A DNA stretch of 64,000 nt from Bolinopsis microptera (taxonomy: Eukaryota; Ctenophora; Tentaculata; Lobata; Bolinopsidae). The position numbers and the translations under genes are program-made. Of the stretch, positions 40,740-51,750 are shown in pieces (position 1 is the first letter of the stretch; the number at the start of each line of letters is the position of its first letter). The notes under the pieces are model-generated. The model did no database searches. It saw only the letters and a program-made list of their open reading frames with translations, and had not been told where the DNA came from. The stretch is from contig NC_087084.1 in NCBI RefSeq assembly GCF_026151205.1, positions 12,551,453 to 12,615,452 of the forward strand, given 5' to 3'.

Positions 40740-43700
40740 CTCGGGAATATTATAGATATTGTCACTCGCCCCTCAGAAAAACGTGCTTTTCAGATACACC
40801 ACAGTCTTCCTCAGCAGGCCGACTAGTTTATGATGATTCTTCTTCAGGGAAACGGAAAGTCCTCCTCTTCTCCAGCTATATATGCTACATTTGTTACTCC
40901 TGTGAATGTACTTACCACTTGCACTCAGCGGTGACTCGTAGTTTCCACGCCATCTTCAGCAACGTACGATTGATTTTCCTTTACGGAGAATGGCATGCCA
41001 CTCTGCTGATTACATGAAATTTTCCGCATCACCTGAACAACGTAACGCTACATTTGTTGTGCTCCTTCACATCCTTGTCCCTCCTTTGTTTATGGGATAA
41101 ATAAGACCACAGCCCAGAGGACTATGCCAAGAGTTAGTGAATCAAGCCTAGCACCCCCAACATCGCAGAATCAGGACAAGACCAGTTATGAGGCTAAGGC
41201 GGAAACCAGGTTGCAGGTACCCTCTCCTCCATCGTTCCAACTCCAAGCTTCCCAAAGGGGACACAAGCAGATTGTTTTATCTGTATTAGGGACTGAGTCG
41301 GGAGGACAAATCAGGCAGTTGAGAACACAGGGAGGGGATTACAGATCTTTGGCACAACCATCAATCTTGGTTGTTCCAGTATTACCAGGCAGTGCACAGT
41401 ACAGTGATCGGAACCAGCCTATGACATGTAGAATATTGTGGGCAGGACTTGGCAAGATACCATGGGGTCATTATTGATATGCCTCCAGGCTGACATGGTT
41501 TTCAGGAACCATTAAAATTCGCATCCCAATCCCACATTCACCATTTTGGCAGAACGAAGCCGATCCTCCAGTCAAGCGAATGACCATTGGGCATGACGGC
41601 AATCATAGTAGCTCCCTCGTAGCTCTCCATTCCGTGGAGCAGTTGTGAGACTGCTTGTTTTGTTCCAGATACTTCCAGCAAGGCAAGAACATTGCTTGGA
41701 ATCTAAAGTAGAGGTTGTGCGAGTGGGCAGCTAGTGCAAGATGTCATGTTGTCACCTCTTATAGGTTCCTATCTGACAAAGTTCTCATGACCCTACACCT
41801 ATCTCATTCCACGCCCAGGTCATGCCTTCAGGACAGCACAAGATGTTGCTTCTAACGACTTTGATCCGCTAGGACATGTTGAAACTTGAGATGCCCCACT
41901 TTGGCTGATAGTTTCCATTCGCCACAATCTTGACAAAATGTTTCATTCCAGAATGTCCTGCTGGGCATAAACCAGTGGTCATAACCAGCATATGAGTAGT
42001 AGAATCTAGTGGGCAGGACTTGGCAAGATGCCATTCGGTCGTTACTTGAATGTTCCAGGCTGACATAGTTTACCATGAACCATTACGATTTTCAGCCAAT
42101 CCCACAATCTCCCATTTTGACTAGAACAAGCCGATCCTCAAAACAAGGGCAACGGATCCATTGGGATCATTGACAGGCAATCAAGAGCTCCATCGTAGCT
42201 CACCATTCGTCGGAGCAAGTTTGTTGTGACAGCTTTTTGCGTTTACCAGAACATTCCAGCACAGGCAAGCAAAAGATCAAGTGTCGGAACTAAAAGTGGT
42301 AAGTAGGGTCGACGTGGCGAAGGCCACCACCGAACTAGATGTCATGTTGGTTACTCTTATAGGTTCCTAATCTGACCTCTCAGAGTTCACAAGATCCTTC
42401 ACCAATCTCATTCCAGTCCAGGTCATGCCTTCAGGACAGCACAAGGATGTTGACTTCTACACGACTCTTTGATCCGCTAGGACTTGATAAACAGTTAGAG
42501 GCCCCAGTTTGGTGATAGTTCCATTCGCATCAACTACTGACAAATTGTTTCTAGTCCAGGAATGTTCTGTGAGGCATAAACAGTGGTCATAACCAGCATA
42601 TGAGTTGAATCCATGTGGACAGACTTGGCAAGATGCCATGGGCATGATTGAATGTTCACGGTTGACACCCACCACCGCCCTCCCCCCGACACGGGATTAA
42701 GGAACCATTAAAATTTCATCCAATCCCACATCACACCATTTGTCAAGAACAAGCGATCCGCACAGACCAGGCAAACTGATCCATGGGGACATTGACAGGG
42801 CAATCAAGAGCTCCCTCGTAGCTTCACATTCCGCGGAGCAGTTGTGACAGCCTGTTTCGTTCCACAGAACATTCCAGCAGGCAAAAGAACAGTGGTCGGA
42901 AACTAAAGTGAAGTAGTGTCGGGTGGGCTGCCAGAACTTGATGTCATGTTGCTTACTCTTATAGGTTCCTATCTGAAAGGGAGTTCACTCAAAATCCTTC
43001 TCCAATCCTCATTCCACGTCCAGGTCCATGCTTCTGAGACAGGCACAAGAGATGTTGCTTTAACGATCTTTGATCCGCTAGGACATGATAAACATTGAGA
43101 TGCCCCACTTTGGCTGACAGTTCCATCCAGCACAATCATGACAGGTGTTTAAATTCCAGAATGTTCCTGCTGGGCATATGCAATGCTGCGACCCCACTTG
43201 TGAAGATGTTCCTGAAGGACAAACAGTACTGGTGGTGTGTTGGTGTTTTTTATATGTACCTGGTAACAACGATGCCACGAGCCTTGCAACTGATCAGTCC
43301 ATCCAAAAGCCATACATTTGGACAACGGCACGAGGTTCCTTGGTCAATGACACTTGAGACCGAGGGACTCGCCAAGCACTGAAGAGAAATCCTTCTTGAC
43401 TTACAGAACCATAATTATGCACAAGCTCTCACACTGTAATCTTGCCTGGCCTCCAAATACATGCCCGCATCACAGGAGCAATATTACTTGAGCCGGTTGC
43501 GATCTGCTTGTCCCTGGGCAGGGGGTACAGGCAGTTTGAGTACTGTAGTGGGCGGGGCTTGGTAACTATCTGAAGGGGCAGTAGTAACACGTGCAAAACA
43601 CTTTGGTTTTTTCCAGGAGGGCACGTGTAGGAAGCTGCCAAATGTTAAGAACACTTCCTCTAGGGTGCGGCTGTTCGGTGTAGGATGTAAGTACATGAAG
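40740..43700 (-). pseudogene. Second cysteine-rich gene, inverted and degraded
   Basis: The minus strand carries ephrin-receptor-like words in several frames: CTPCPGTSRSQPAQ (about 43530), CPSGTSSQVGSQHCICPAGTF, CPHGFNSYAGYDHC, RTFWNETFCQDCGEW and CLICPPDSVPNTDKTICLCP (about 41300). An exon-like piece at about 41031-40914 is bounded by TTCAG and GTAAGTAC but holds a stop near its end. It faces the related gene at 33780-38620 head to head. Frequent indels suggest a pseudogene or poor consensus. Confidence 0.55.
41430..43260. repeat. About 600 bp tandem repeat, three copies
   Basis: Marker GATCCGCTAGGACATG begins near 41864, 42471 and 43073, and the GGAACCATTAAAATT region recurs near 41504, 42076 and 42700. 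Units encode the cysteine-rich modules on the minus strand. They differ mostly by short insertions and deletions. Confidence 0.8.
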
Positions 43701-45101
43701 GCCAACTTGGAGAAGGACATTGAACGTCTTCTAGAGAAGGGTGAACAAACGGTTTTGGAAGGTTTGGCCAGTTCATACCATAAAACTCAGCCCTTGGAGT
43801 TATTAAATCCCAGTTTCTTTTCAGATAGCATTTGCTGCGTTGTCATGAATGAAATCACAATACTGTCCCGCTGTATAGAGCCGTAGGTCCCACGTCTTGT
43901 CCAATAACAGGGTTATTCACTGCGTCCACCAGCTGGAACCCTGAACCTGATAATTACAATCTTCATATCCTTAGTTGTTAACGATATGATCGAGTGGAGA
44001 TTGTTAATTGCAGAATCATATTAACAGTGTATTTAACTAAAACGTACCTTGCGCTTCAGCGCCACGGATTAAAAAGGAAGCAGCAGGATACAATCCGCGT
44101 TTCTTTCATAATTGAGCTCCTCCTCAGTGAACAAAACTCAAAAATAATATCACCTGTTTAGTTCCAAGTCAGAAAAATAAGTGACGTGAATCTTGTCACC
44201 ATAGCAACATCACGATAGAAATGGTAAAGTGACGTGAAACCTGAATCAAGATAGAAGTTGTATCGTATTTGTTTGTGATTATGATATTGAATGTGGACGT
44301 GTATGCAGCCGGAAAGTGCAGGTGCTTATCTTTTCAAAATTTTAGGCAAATAGAATCATTTTATTCATCTGATTGACTAATTCAAACCACTCAAATTTTG
44401 AGCGCAGCCCTTTTTTTGTAGTTGGTGCTAGATATGATGCAGCACCTAGGCTACATATTAGGTTTCTCAGATAATATCACATGATGTTTTTTTTGATAAT
44501 ATATTTTCATATTTTGGGTATTTCTGGACGGTAATTCAAATATAGGATCCACGTAAGTTCCAGGATTTATTTGTATTGTATTTCTTTTGCATATTTAAAT
44601 CATTCATACTATAACGCATTTTGTATCAATAAGGATTTCTACGCAAAATATACTGAACAAATCAAACTTGAATCACAAGGAAATATTTCTTAAATAATTA
44701 ATTACCTATTCTGACCACTTTTTCTGCCACAGTTACATGACTGATCATACGTCCCCTCTTTGATTTATCAAGTGAGGATTGAGCTTGACCGGAATCAACA
44801 TATTCTGATTAATGTCTCGATCAAACAATCAATTAAAGAAATGTCAGTTGATAGTGTGATACGAACCTAAGCACCAGAAAGATCCTAGAGTTCCATTATG
44901 TGCAAGCTAGCTCTTTTTTGGTGTATAACGCATTCGCCACAATAGGGCATGTAGTCTGTTTACCTACCCTTGTTGATACCTTTGATATCCTCTTATTATG
45001 GCAATTTCTATGCAGTCTGAACTTTTTTGGTTTTGTTTGATTTCATGTTTACTAAATTCTTCTTTGTAGGTGCTCAAAAGTTAAACTTGTTTCAGTTACA
45101 G
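43701..45101. other. Non-coding stretch
   Basis: AT-rich; no gene or repeat I can support. It may hold 5' parts of the cysteine-rich gene on the minus strand. Confidence 0.4.
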
Positions 45102-45184
45102 GTGGATGCCCGCCAACGCCATCATGAAATACAATGTTTGGAATAAAGTGCGCGACATCACTCTGATGAAGGAAAGAGTTGAGG
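45102..45184 (+). CDS. Orphan exon candidate
   Basis: Bounded by an acceptor (TTTCAGTTACAG) and a good donor (GAGG followed by GTATGT). One frame is open: WMPANAIMKYNVWNKVRDIT then LMKERVE (27 residues). I recognise no family and see no neighbouring exon on this strand. The donor region is partly repeated at 45322-45345. Confidence 0.3.
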
Positions 45185-45653
45185 GTATGTTTCATTAATA
45201 TTACATTTTACATTTATATTATACCTTATACAATATACAATATTACAATTATACATCTGTACATTATTACATTATACATTTATACCTTTATACATTTTAT
45301 ACCAAAATTTAACTACCTTATACAGTTGAGGGTATGTTCATCTATTATAAACGTTTCGTATCTAATTTCTTGGAATAATTAAGTTAAAGATATGGTATTC
45401 ATTAATATTATACATATATACATTATACATTATACGACCCCATCCATTATATCTCGGTATGGCGGAAGAATTGAATATTGATAAACTCAATACCTCCATT
45501 TCATCCCAAATGTTTTTTTATATTTTCGTTAAGAAGATTTAATGTTTTAATATTCTCTCTCAACTCGATCATCAAACCCAGGTTCGGTCTAAGAAGATGT
45601 GAGATCTCCGAACGGAACAATCCGTAACATCCTGGCGGAAACCGTCTTCAGAG
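45185..45653. other. AT-rich stretch up to the duplication breakpoint
   Basis: TATACATTA-rich; no gene seen. Ends at the point where similarity to TRIP12 exon sequence starts abruptly. Confidence 0.4.
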
Positions 45654-45760
45654 TACACTGCGTCTTCTACCGCTGTTAAACATCTCATACAGGTGGGGAG
45701 GCGGGTAATGTACACTGTTGTTACCTTTACGTGTAGCTGGTACCTTGGTATTTGACCCCT

Positions 45761-47703
45761 GTTGGGGACTGGCCCGTGGTACCAGCCAATGTTTACTCAA
45801 AAAATATATATAATATCAATGGTAATAAGAAATTCATCCCCGTGGGGCACATGCATAAATATAAAATGTAAAGGAAATCTCAAACTATTCAATTTAGATT
45901 CTACCGGTAAAGTATGCAATGAAGGTTTATAATTTAAAGTTTTATTTTCCAATGGTTAATAGGTAAAGATAAGAAAAGTAAAACAAGACTGAGCACTTCA
46001 AAATTTGTAGAATTTGTAACTTGATTTGAAATCGCGGCGATAAAAAAGAATGTCCTATGTTGGCAGTGTAATTGATGAGATATGCGACGTTTATTGAGTG
46101 ATGCATAAGTGTGTGCATATAATCTAAGATGTAGAGACAAGGTTATTATCGGCATTTTGGTTTATGTTACGCTTTGATTTTCTTAGTCCTGTTATACAAT
46201 ATAACATGAAATTAGGCCAATCGTCTTCGATGTTTTCATTTTGCTGATCGATGAGCATAGTTTTTATACAAGTTTTGTAAATGTTCAGGTTAAATAGACT
46301 AGGCGGGGAAGTTGCTGCAACATTATATCGGTTTATTGCTAATAATGGACCTTTAAAAAATACTGAGTTGTTGTAAGGGTGTTGACCATACTTTTCTGAC
46401 CATTGTGTAGTGAGAATAGAATCCAGGTTAGTATTAAATAATGGTGCACTTTTGGGAATTGTTTTCTTGAGAGACAATGGTACTAGATTAGGAAAGTTTT
46501 TCAATTTATGCATTAAAATGAGTGCGTTCTTTACAATGATACTGTGTACTGTCAATATTTTATGTGAATAAAAGCCAGACTTGGTACTTGCTGGGGGGAT
46601 ACCGTCCTTGTACCAGTAATTGACGAAACCAGGTAATACTGCTCGAAGGCCCATTTTCTGTTTTACAAAAAGCGATTCAATATGAGACTTGGCAGCAAAA
46701 CCCCATACAAGGCTGCAATAATTAAGGTGTGACTGCACAAAACTTTGATAAATTTGAAGACGTGCTTCGAGAGGCAGATATTTTTTAAGTTTGTACATGA
46801 CTCCTATGTATCTGGACATTTTCATTTTCATGGCAGAAATATGATGGGACCAGTTTAGTTTATCATCTATTATAACTCCTAAAAAACGGGCTTCTGTTTT
46901 TCTCTCAATTGTGACACCAGAAATTGCCACATCACGATAATTAAGATTTCTTTGTCGAGAGAAGATCATATAATTTGTTTTCTTAAGGTTGAGAGCTAAA
47001 CCATTATTATCTACCCATTTAACTAAAGCATCGCTAAGAGTTATTAGTTTATCGTAAACTTCATTAAGATTTTCTCCTATCAGGAAGATGTTGGCATCAT
47101 CTGCGTACATAATGAAATTTGCTATTTCTGATATTTGAGGTAGGTCGTTTATGTAGATTATAAAAAGTAAAGGTCCTAATATTGACCCTTGAGGCACGCC
47201 GTATAAAATTTGGTTGGTTGAAGATTTTGACGAGCCAATTGATACAAACTGTTTCCTGTTAGTGAGATATGACTTAAACCAGTTTAAGGCTTGACCCCTT
47301 ATGCCGTAATGGTCCAGCTTGCGCAAGAGTATGGAATGATCCACAAGGTCGAAAGCTTTGCTGAAGTCGATTAAAAGAAGTAAAGTTACCTGCTTTTTAG
47401 ACATTGAATTAAGAATGGTGTCTTTTGCGTTGAGAAGAGCATGTTCACAAGACCTACCCGGGCGAAAACCGTATTGGTTTTCACATAGTATGCTGTATTT
47501 ATCTAAAAAACAACCTAAAAAACTTATAACTCGGTTATGCATTAGCTTTTCAAATACTTTAGAGAAAGAAGCAAGAAGAGATATTGGCCTGTAATTTTTT
47601 ATGTCAGATTTAGATCCACCTTTGTGAATTGGGACCACCTCAGATATTGGCCTGTAATTTTTTATGTCAGATTTAGATCCACCTTTGTGAATTGGGACCA
47701 CCA
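45761..47703 (-). mobile_element. 5'-truncated non-LTR retrotransposon (LINE A)
   Basis: Inserted between TTTGACCCCT and AAATTAAAAC, which are adjacent in the intact TRIP12 intron of arm L (around 23595). No target duplication is visible. The endonuclease domain is missing. The same family is represented by the fragments at 11625-12366/17360-17640 and 27917-28111. Confidence 0.85.
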
Positions 47704-47704
47704 A
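46124..47704 (-). CDS. LINE A reverse transcriptase (N-terminally truncated)
   Basis: 526 codons, open throughout. Reverse-transcriptase motifs in order: NYRPIS, LLIDFSKAFD (motif A), GVPQGSILGPLLF (motif B), YADD in IMYADDANIF (motif C), FLGVIID (thumb side) and a C-terminal VWGFAAKSHIE region. It belongs to the jockey/CR1-type non-LTR group. The first 21 codons (VVPIHKGGSKSDIKNYRPIS plus one) are a perfect tandem duplicate of 63 bp (starts near 47581 and 47644). The endonuclease half is lost at the 5' truncation, so it cannot move by itself. Confidence 0.9.
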   Translation of the reverse strand: MVVPIHKGGSKSDIKNYRPISEVVPIHKGGSKSDIKNYRPISLLASFSKVFEKLMHNRVISFLGCFLDKYSILCENQYGFRPGRSCEHALLNAKDTILNSMSKKQVTLLLLIDFSKAFDLVDHSILLRKLDHYGIRGQALNWFKSYLTNRKQFVSIGSSKSSTNQILYGVPQGSILGPLLFIIYINDLPQISEIANFIMYADDANIFLIGENLNEVYDKLITLSDALVKWVDNNGLALNLKKTNYMIFSRQRNLNYRDVAISGVTIERKTEARFLGVIIDDKLNWSHHISAMKMKMSRYIGVMYKLKKYLPLEARLQIYQSFVQSHLNYCSLVWGFAAKSHIESLFVKQKMGLRAVLPGFVNYWYKDGIPPASTKSGFYSHKILTVHSIIVKNALILMHKLKNFPNLVPLSLKKTIPKSAPLFNTNLDSILTTQWSEKYGQHPYNNSVFFKGPLLAINRYNVAATSPPSLFNLNIYKTCIKTMLIDQQNENIEDDWPNFMLYCITGLRKSKRNINQNADNNLVSTS

Positions 47705-48683
47705 AATTAAAACAACTCAATTTAACCTCTTTAAATACCGAAATAAAGCCCATTTGTGCTTGTTCTAAAAGTTGGTTGATTATAAATGAACAAAGTCTTC
47801 AATTCTCAACTAACACTTTACTTCAGGTGATGATTGACTTCCAGCCAAATGAACAAAGAGCCTTCCTAAAGTTCGTTACAGGTTGTCCCAGACTCCCTGT
47901 CGGAGGTAAGCTTTAACAAATACCGACGTTAAATTCCTCAAAATAACTCGGAGATAATTCTTACAGTGAATGATGCCACGGTCTTGTTATTAAAATTCAA
48001 CAAAATTTATCTTACTGTAGATATAAAGTATGTATAATTGTATAGTGTACATAATGTATAGTGTATACATAATTGTTTAGTGTATTATACATTGTATAGT
48101 GTACTAATATTGACTCCTCTGTCGCAGGTTTCAAGGCGCTGCACCCCCGTTTGACGGTAGTAAAGAAGTCAGTGGACGGACCACCTGACAGTTACCTGCC
48201 CAGTGTAATGACATGTGTAAACTACCTCAAACTTCCTGACTACTCAACCACTCAGTCTCTCAGAAGCAAGCTTCTCATCGCTATTAGCGAGGGTCAGAAC
48301 TCTTTCCATCTCTCGTAACATCACGTGATTTGAATCACGTGACTTCTGTTTTGGTCTAATTTACATGGTCTCCGATCGCTTTCAAGACATTCTTTATTTG
48401 TTTCATCTCGCCGGATTAAAACACAATAAGATGACTTGTCGTTACATCACTGCAATTTTAAAGATAACTCAAGTTGATGGAGAAATAAGAAGTTGGTCGG
48501 TTTTTGTTCTGAAAAGTTGAAACTCCACGTTTTTGAGATGTTGTTTTCAACGTGTTGTGTTCCTGGGACAATCTACTGAAAAATATACTGGTCGAGAAAA
48601 ACTCAAAATGTTGAGCAGGAATTAAAAGGAGCAATTTCATTATGACTCACATTGTTTTGTAATGTTTGGTAAAAGTGTGAAAT

Positions 48684-48989
48684 ATGCTCCTTAGAAAGGG
48701 AAAAGAACCAACGCCTTTCACCGACTGCAAATCTGATAACGGTCCCTGTGAGTGTGATATTGGCACGTTTTACCGTGATTCGTGGTCCATAACGTTCCCT
48801 TACATTGAACCTGACGAATATCAAAACAGAATCGTGGAGCGTGTAACACTCGCCTACAAAATAACCGTTCTTACAAATGTTTTACTGGTTACGCAGCATT
48901 CACAACTGCTCAAAGACAATTTTAAAATAAGGTTTAATTTATTTTCTGACACGGATCAACAACATAAATTTGTCTTGTCATGTGGATGA
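48684..48989 (+). CDS. Hypothetical ORF, arm R copy
   Basis: Counterpart of 22310-22636, here beginning with ATG; it encodes MLLRKGKEPTPFTDCK through FVLSCG. It lies about 370 bases past the stop of the broken TRIP12 copy. Function unknown. Confidence 0.3.
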   Translation: MLLRKGKEPTPFTDCKSDNGPCECDIGTFYRDSWSITFPYIEPDEYQNRIVERVTLAYKITVLTNVLLVTQHSQLLKDNFKIRFNLFSDTDQQHKFVLSCG

Positions 48990-49355
48990 TTTTTATGATT
49001 TTATTAGAAGGGATTAAGCGCGATCATGCACTAAATATATCAAGACTCTCTGAACTCAAGAATTTCTGTAGACTTTTACATTTTGGGCGATAAAAACAGA
49101 GATCTAACTCAAATAACAAGGAATGGGGCGAATTGGAATATGCGCTTTTAGTTTTACATTGCGAAGCAAAATACTGTCGATTTGATAACCGATAGAATTG
49201 TTAATTGTTGACAAACTTGAGCGTTTAATTTGTAATGTTGCAGAAAAATTAATTATACTTATAGAAGAATTAATTATAGATGCATATTTGCTGACTTCTG
49301 CCTTCTTACAAAATATCATCAGGTTACTAATAATATAATTATATCCCCTCATTAG

Positions 49356-49601
49356 TTGTATAACGTCGTGACCCCCATCGTATCACTTATATCCCCGTCG
49401 TTTCACTAATATCCTTTTTACGATACAGGGGGAGCCGCGCACTCGTGCGCGGCAGGTCTGAGGTCATACAACGTATGACTTCTCATACATCATACGTTGT
49501 ATGACCCGCCCTGTATCGTTGAAACTCTACAGTGAAACTACTGTAGTGAAACGACTATAGTGAAAGACAGTGGGGTCACGACGTGATACAACGTATGACA
49601 A
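49356..49601. mobile_element. MITE with perfect 8 bp target duplication (arm R copy)
   Basis: Flanked by CTCATTAG at 49348-49355 and 49602-49609. Inverted partner of 21685-21950. Confidence 0.8.
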
Positions 49602-49818
49602 CTCATTAGCAGTTAGGAATCCTTGGCACATAGCCAGTAGAAATCAACTTCCACAAGCATCTCTAATGGGGGAGTGTTCATATTACGTAAAATTACGTAA
49701 TAGTATACAAATACGTATGAACTATCAATTACGCATTTTAGCAGCCCATGGCACTTTATGAGCTGCATTTCTGGTTTCACTGAATCACTAACCAAGCATT
49801 TATAATTGCATTGTGTTA

Positions 49819-51627
49819 GTGATCAGTGATCGAGTAAGCTTTTTGGACCTAGAACTCCCTACAAAATCTGGAAAATTTATCAAATGTAGGGTGGTCAATG
49901 TATATGGGCCACACAAGAAACTTGCAGAAAATGATCAACAACTGTTGATTAATTTTTATGGCCAAGTTAGGGACGCTCTAAACGTCCCTGCTAATGTTGA
50001 GATATTTGTTTTGGGAGATTTTAATTCAAAGTTGGGGAAAATGACTGCTTCAGATAAGGACTTTGGTTTTGGTCGTTTCATGGGTAAACATGGTATGGGT
50101 TTGCGCAACGATATGGGAGAAAACTTGTTAGACTTGTTATCAGAATTTGACCTCTTTGCCTCCAACACTTGTTTTTATCATCCTGCCCGACATACGACCA
50201 CCTACACTGGCTGGAGGAAGGACTGGAGTGCCGGGCGAAATAGTAAAAAGACGATCCCGGTCTATTCTCAGATCGATTTCATCCTGTGTCGAAGTAGGTC
50301 GAAGCCAATGCTACAAGATTCTAGATCTTATGCTAAGATCACTCTCTCAAATGCTGTTAGAAAGATTCTTTCAATGGCAACCTTGAAGAGAATTGAGAAT
50401 AAAGTCAATGCCTTCACTGGTCCATGGCAATGTGCTTACAAGCAGGGTAGATCATGTGCTGACATTGTATGGTGCCAGCGTGTGATGTTATCAGTTGTCC
50501 AGAGGAAGAGGTGGGAATACCATCGCATGGGGATCGACATGTCTAGTGCCTTTGACACTATACGACGATCTACCATCCTCGATCTTCTTGTTGAGTGTGG
50601 CTGTGATGATGACGAAGTCCGTTTGGTAAGACTTTTGCTTTCCAACACCAAGCTCAAAGTCAACATCAACGGTACACTGTCTGCTGAATTCCAGAGTTTT
50701 CTCGGTGCATTCCAAGGTGACTGTCTGTCTGGATGCTTGTTCACACTTGTCTTAGCGGGTGCCTTGCGTGACCTCCGTAACAGGCTTGAAACTGCTACGA
50801 ATAGGCCTAACCCACCTATCACCGATATTGGTCTTCCACTTGACAGTGAGTATGCTGATGATATCGACTTCAATGATGAAGATGAAGACAATCTGAGGGA
50901 GCTGTTGCCTATTGCAACAGAAGTCCTTAAAGATTGGAATCTCTTCGTTGACGAAGACAAAACTGATTTCACTCATGTGTACTTAGCTGAAAAGGGAGCT
51001 AAAGACGATCAGGGTAAGCCAATTGCAGGGAACGAGCTCTGGAGAAAGAGTATCACGCTTGGCTCCATGCTTTGTAGTAAGGAGGACATCTCTAGAAGGA
51101 TATGTCTGGGATATGCTGCGTTTAACAAATACAAGAAAGCTTGGAACCATAAGATCCCTCTGAGCAAGAGGCTTCTGTTGTATGAGGCTGTGGTAGTATC
51201 CGTTTTAATGTACAATTCATCTTGCTGGGCTGCCCCTAAATCAGTATTGGAAAAACTAGATATTGCTCACAGACGTCATCTGCGATCAATTTTGAATTAC
51301 AAATACCCTCACATCATCTCCAACAAGAACTTGTATAAACGCTGCAATAGCGAACCATTGTCAGCTAAAGTGGCTCGTAGTCGGTGGAGGATGCTCGGAC
51401 ATGTACTGCGTGGGCCTACAGATGGCCCTGCCTATTCGTCGCTTGTTTTTGCTGTCAACACCTTACAGCTTCAAGGGCGGCGTGGAAGACCGCAGTCAAA
51501 CCTTTTCTCACTGATTCTACACGACCTTAGTGTCCGAAAATTATCGTTAAATAATTTATGTGATTTGAACTATTTAACGTTAATTGCTCAGAATAGAGTT
51601 AAATGGAGAAGTATGCAAATTGCATGA
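49819..51627 (+). CDS. LINE B endonuclease/reverse transcriptase with internal deletion
   Basis: About 600 codons in one open frame with no native start. The N-terminal part is an apurinic-type endonuclease fragment (VVNVYGPHKK, VLGDFNSKLGK, TTTYTGW, SQIDFILCRSR); the catalytic SDH end is absent. Directly after DSRSYA the frame jumps to the reverse transcriptase (SNAVRKILS, AYKQGRSCAD, IDMSSAFDT, GAFQGDCLSG, EYADDIDF) and ends with the usual SRWRMLGHVLRG and GRRGRP tail. So an in-frame deletion removed the endonuclease end, the linker and the first RT motifs. Cannot be active. Confidence 0.88.
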   Translation: MISDRVSFLDLELPTKSGKFIKCRVVNVYGPHKKLAENDQQLLINFYGQVRDALNVPANVEIFVLGDFNSKLGKMTASDKDFGFGRFMGKHGMGLRNDMGENLLDLLSEFDLFASNTCFYHPARHTTTYTGWRKDWSAGRNSKKTIPVYSQIDFILCRSRSKPMLQDSRSYAKITLSNAVRKILSMATLKRIENKVNAFTGPWQCAYKQGRSCADIVWCQRVMLSVVQRKRWEYHRMGIDMSSAFDTIRRSTILDLLVECGCDDDEVRLVRLLLSNTKLKVNINGTLSAEFQSFLGAFQGDCLSGCLFTLVLAGALRDLRNRLETATNRPNPPITDIGLPLDSEYADDIDFNDEDEDNLRELLPIATEVLKDWNLFVDEDKTDFTHVYLAEKGAKDDQGKPIAGNELWRKSITLGSMLCSKEDISRRICLGYAAFNKYKKAWNHKIPLSKRLLLYEAVVVSVLMYNSSCWAAPKSVLEKLDIAHRRHLRSILNYKYPHIISNKNLYKRCNSEPLSAKVARSRWRMLGHVLRGPTDGPAYSSLVFAVNTLQLQGRRGRPQSNLFSLILHDLSVRKLSLNNLCDLNYLTLIAQNRVKWRSMQIA

Positions 51628-51722
51628 CTTTTGTTTGAGAAAGATTAGGGGACAGAAATGTTTACTTTGTTTACTATCTGTTTCTTAGAGCTTTTGTTTA
51701 TATATATATTTTTTATTTTTAT
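49819..51722 (+). mobile_element. 5'-truncated LINE B with 9 bp target duplication
   Basis: Flanked by ATTGTGTTA at 49810-49818 and 51723-51731; arm L (about 21468) has the site once. Ends in a T/A-rich tail (TTTTTTATTTTTAT). The clean duplication and intact frame indicate a young insertion. Confidence 0.92.
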
Positions 51723-51750
51723 ATTGTGTTAAAGAATGAAGGGCCCTGGG

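Larger units (their letters stand above)
45654..48318 (+). pseudogene. Truncated TRIP12 copy, broken by a LINE
   Basis: Three exon pieces: 45654-45692 (tail of the third-last exon), 47827-47905 and 48128-48318. Sizes and splice sites equal those of the intact gene (79 and 191 nt for the last two), and the coding sequence is nearly identical, with the catalytic MTC preserved. It lacks all earlier exons and has a LINE inserted in its first intron, so it cannot encode a working ligase alone. Confidence 0.85.

Noticed and set aside
41124-41477. 117-codon plus-strand ORF as a gene
   Set aside because: It is antisense to cysteine-rich modules (CLICPPDSVPNTDKT on the minus strand) and has no domain of its own.
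50436-50976. 178-codon minus-strand frame within LINE B
   Set aside because: Antisense to the reverse-transcriptase palm; serine-rich shadow with no domain.
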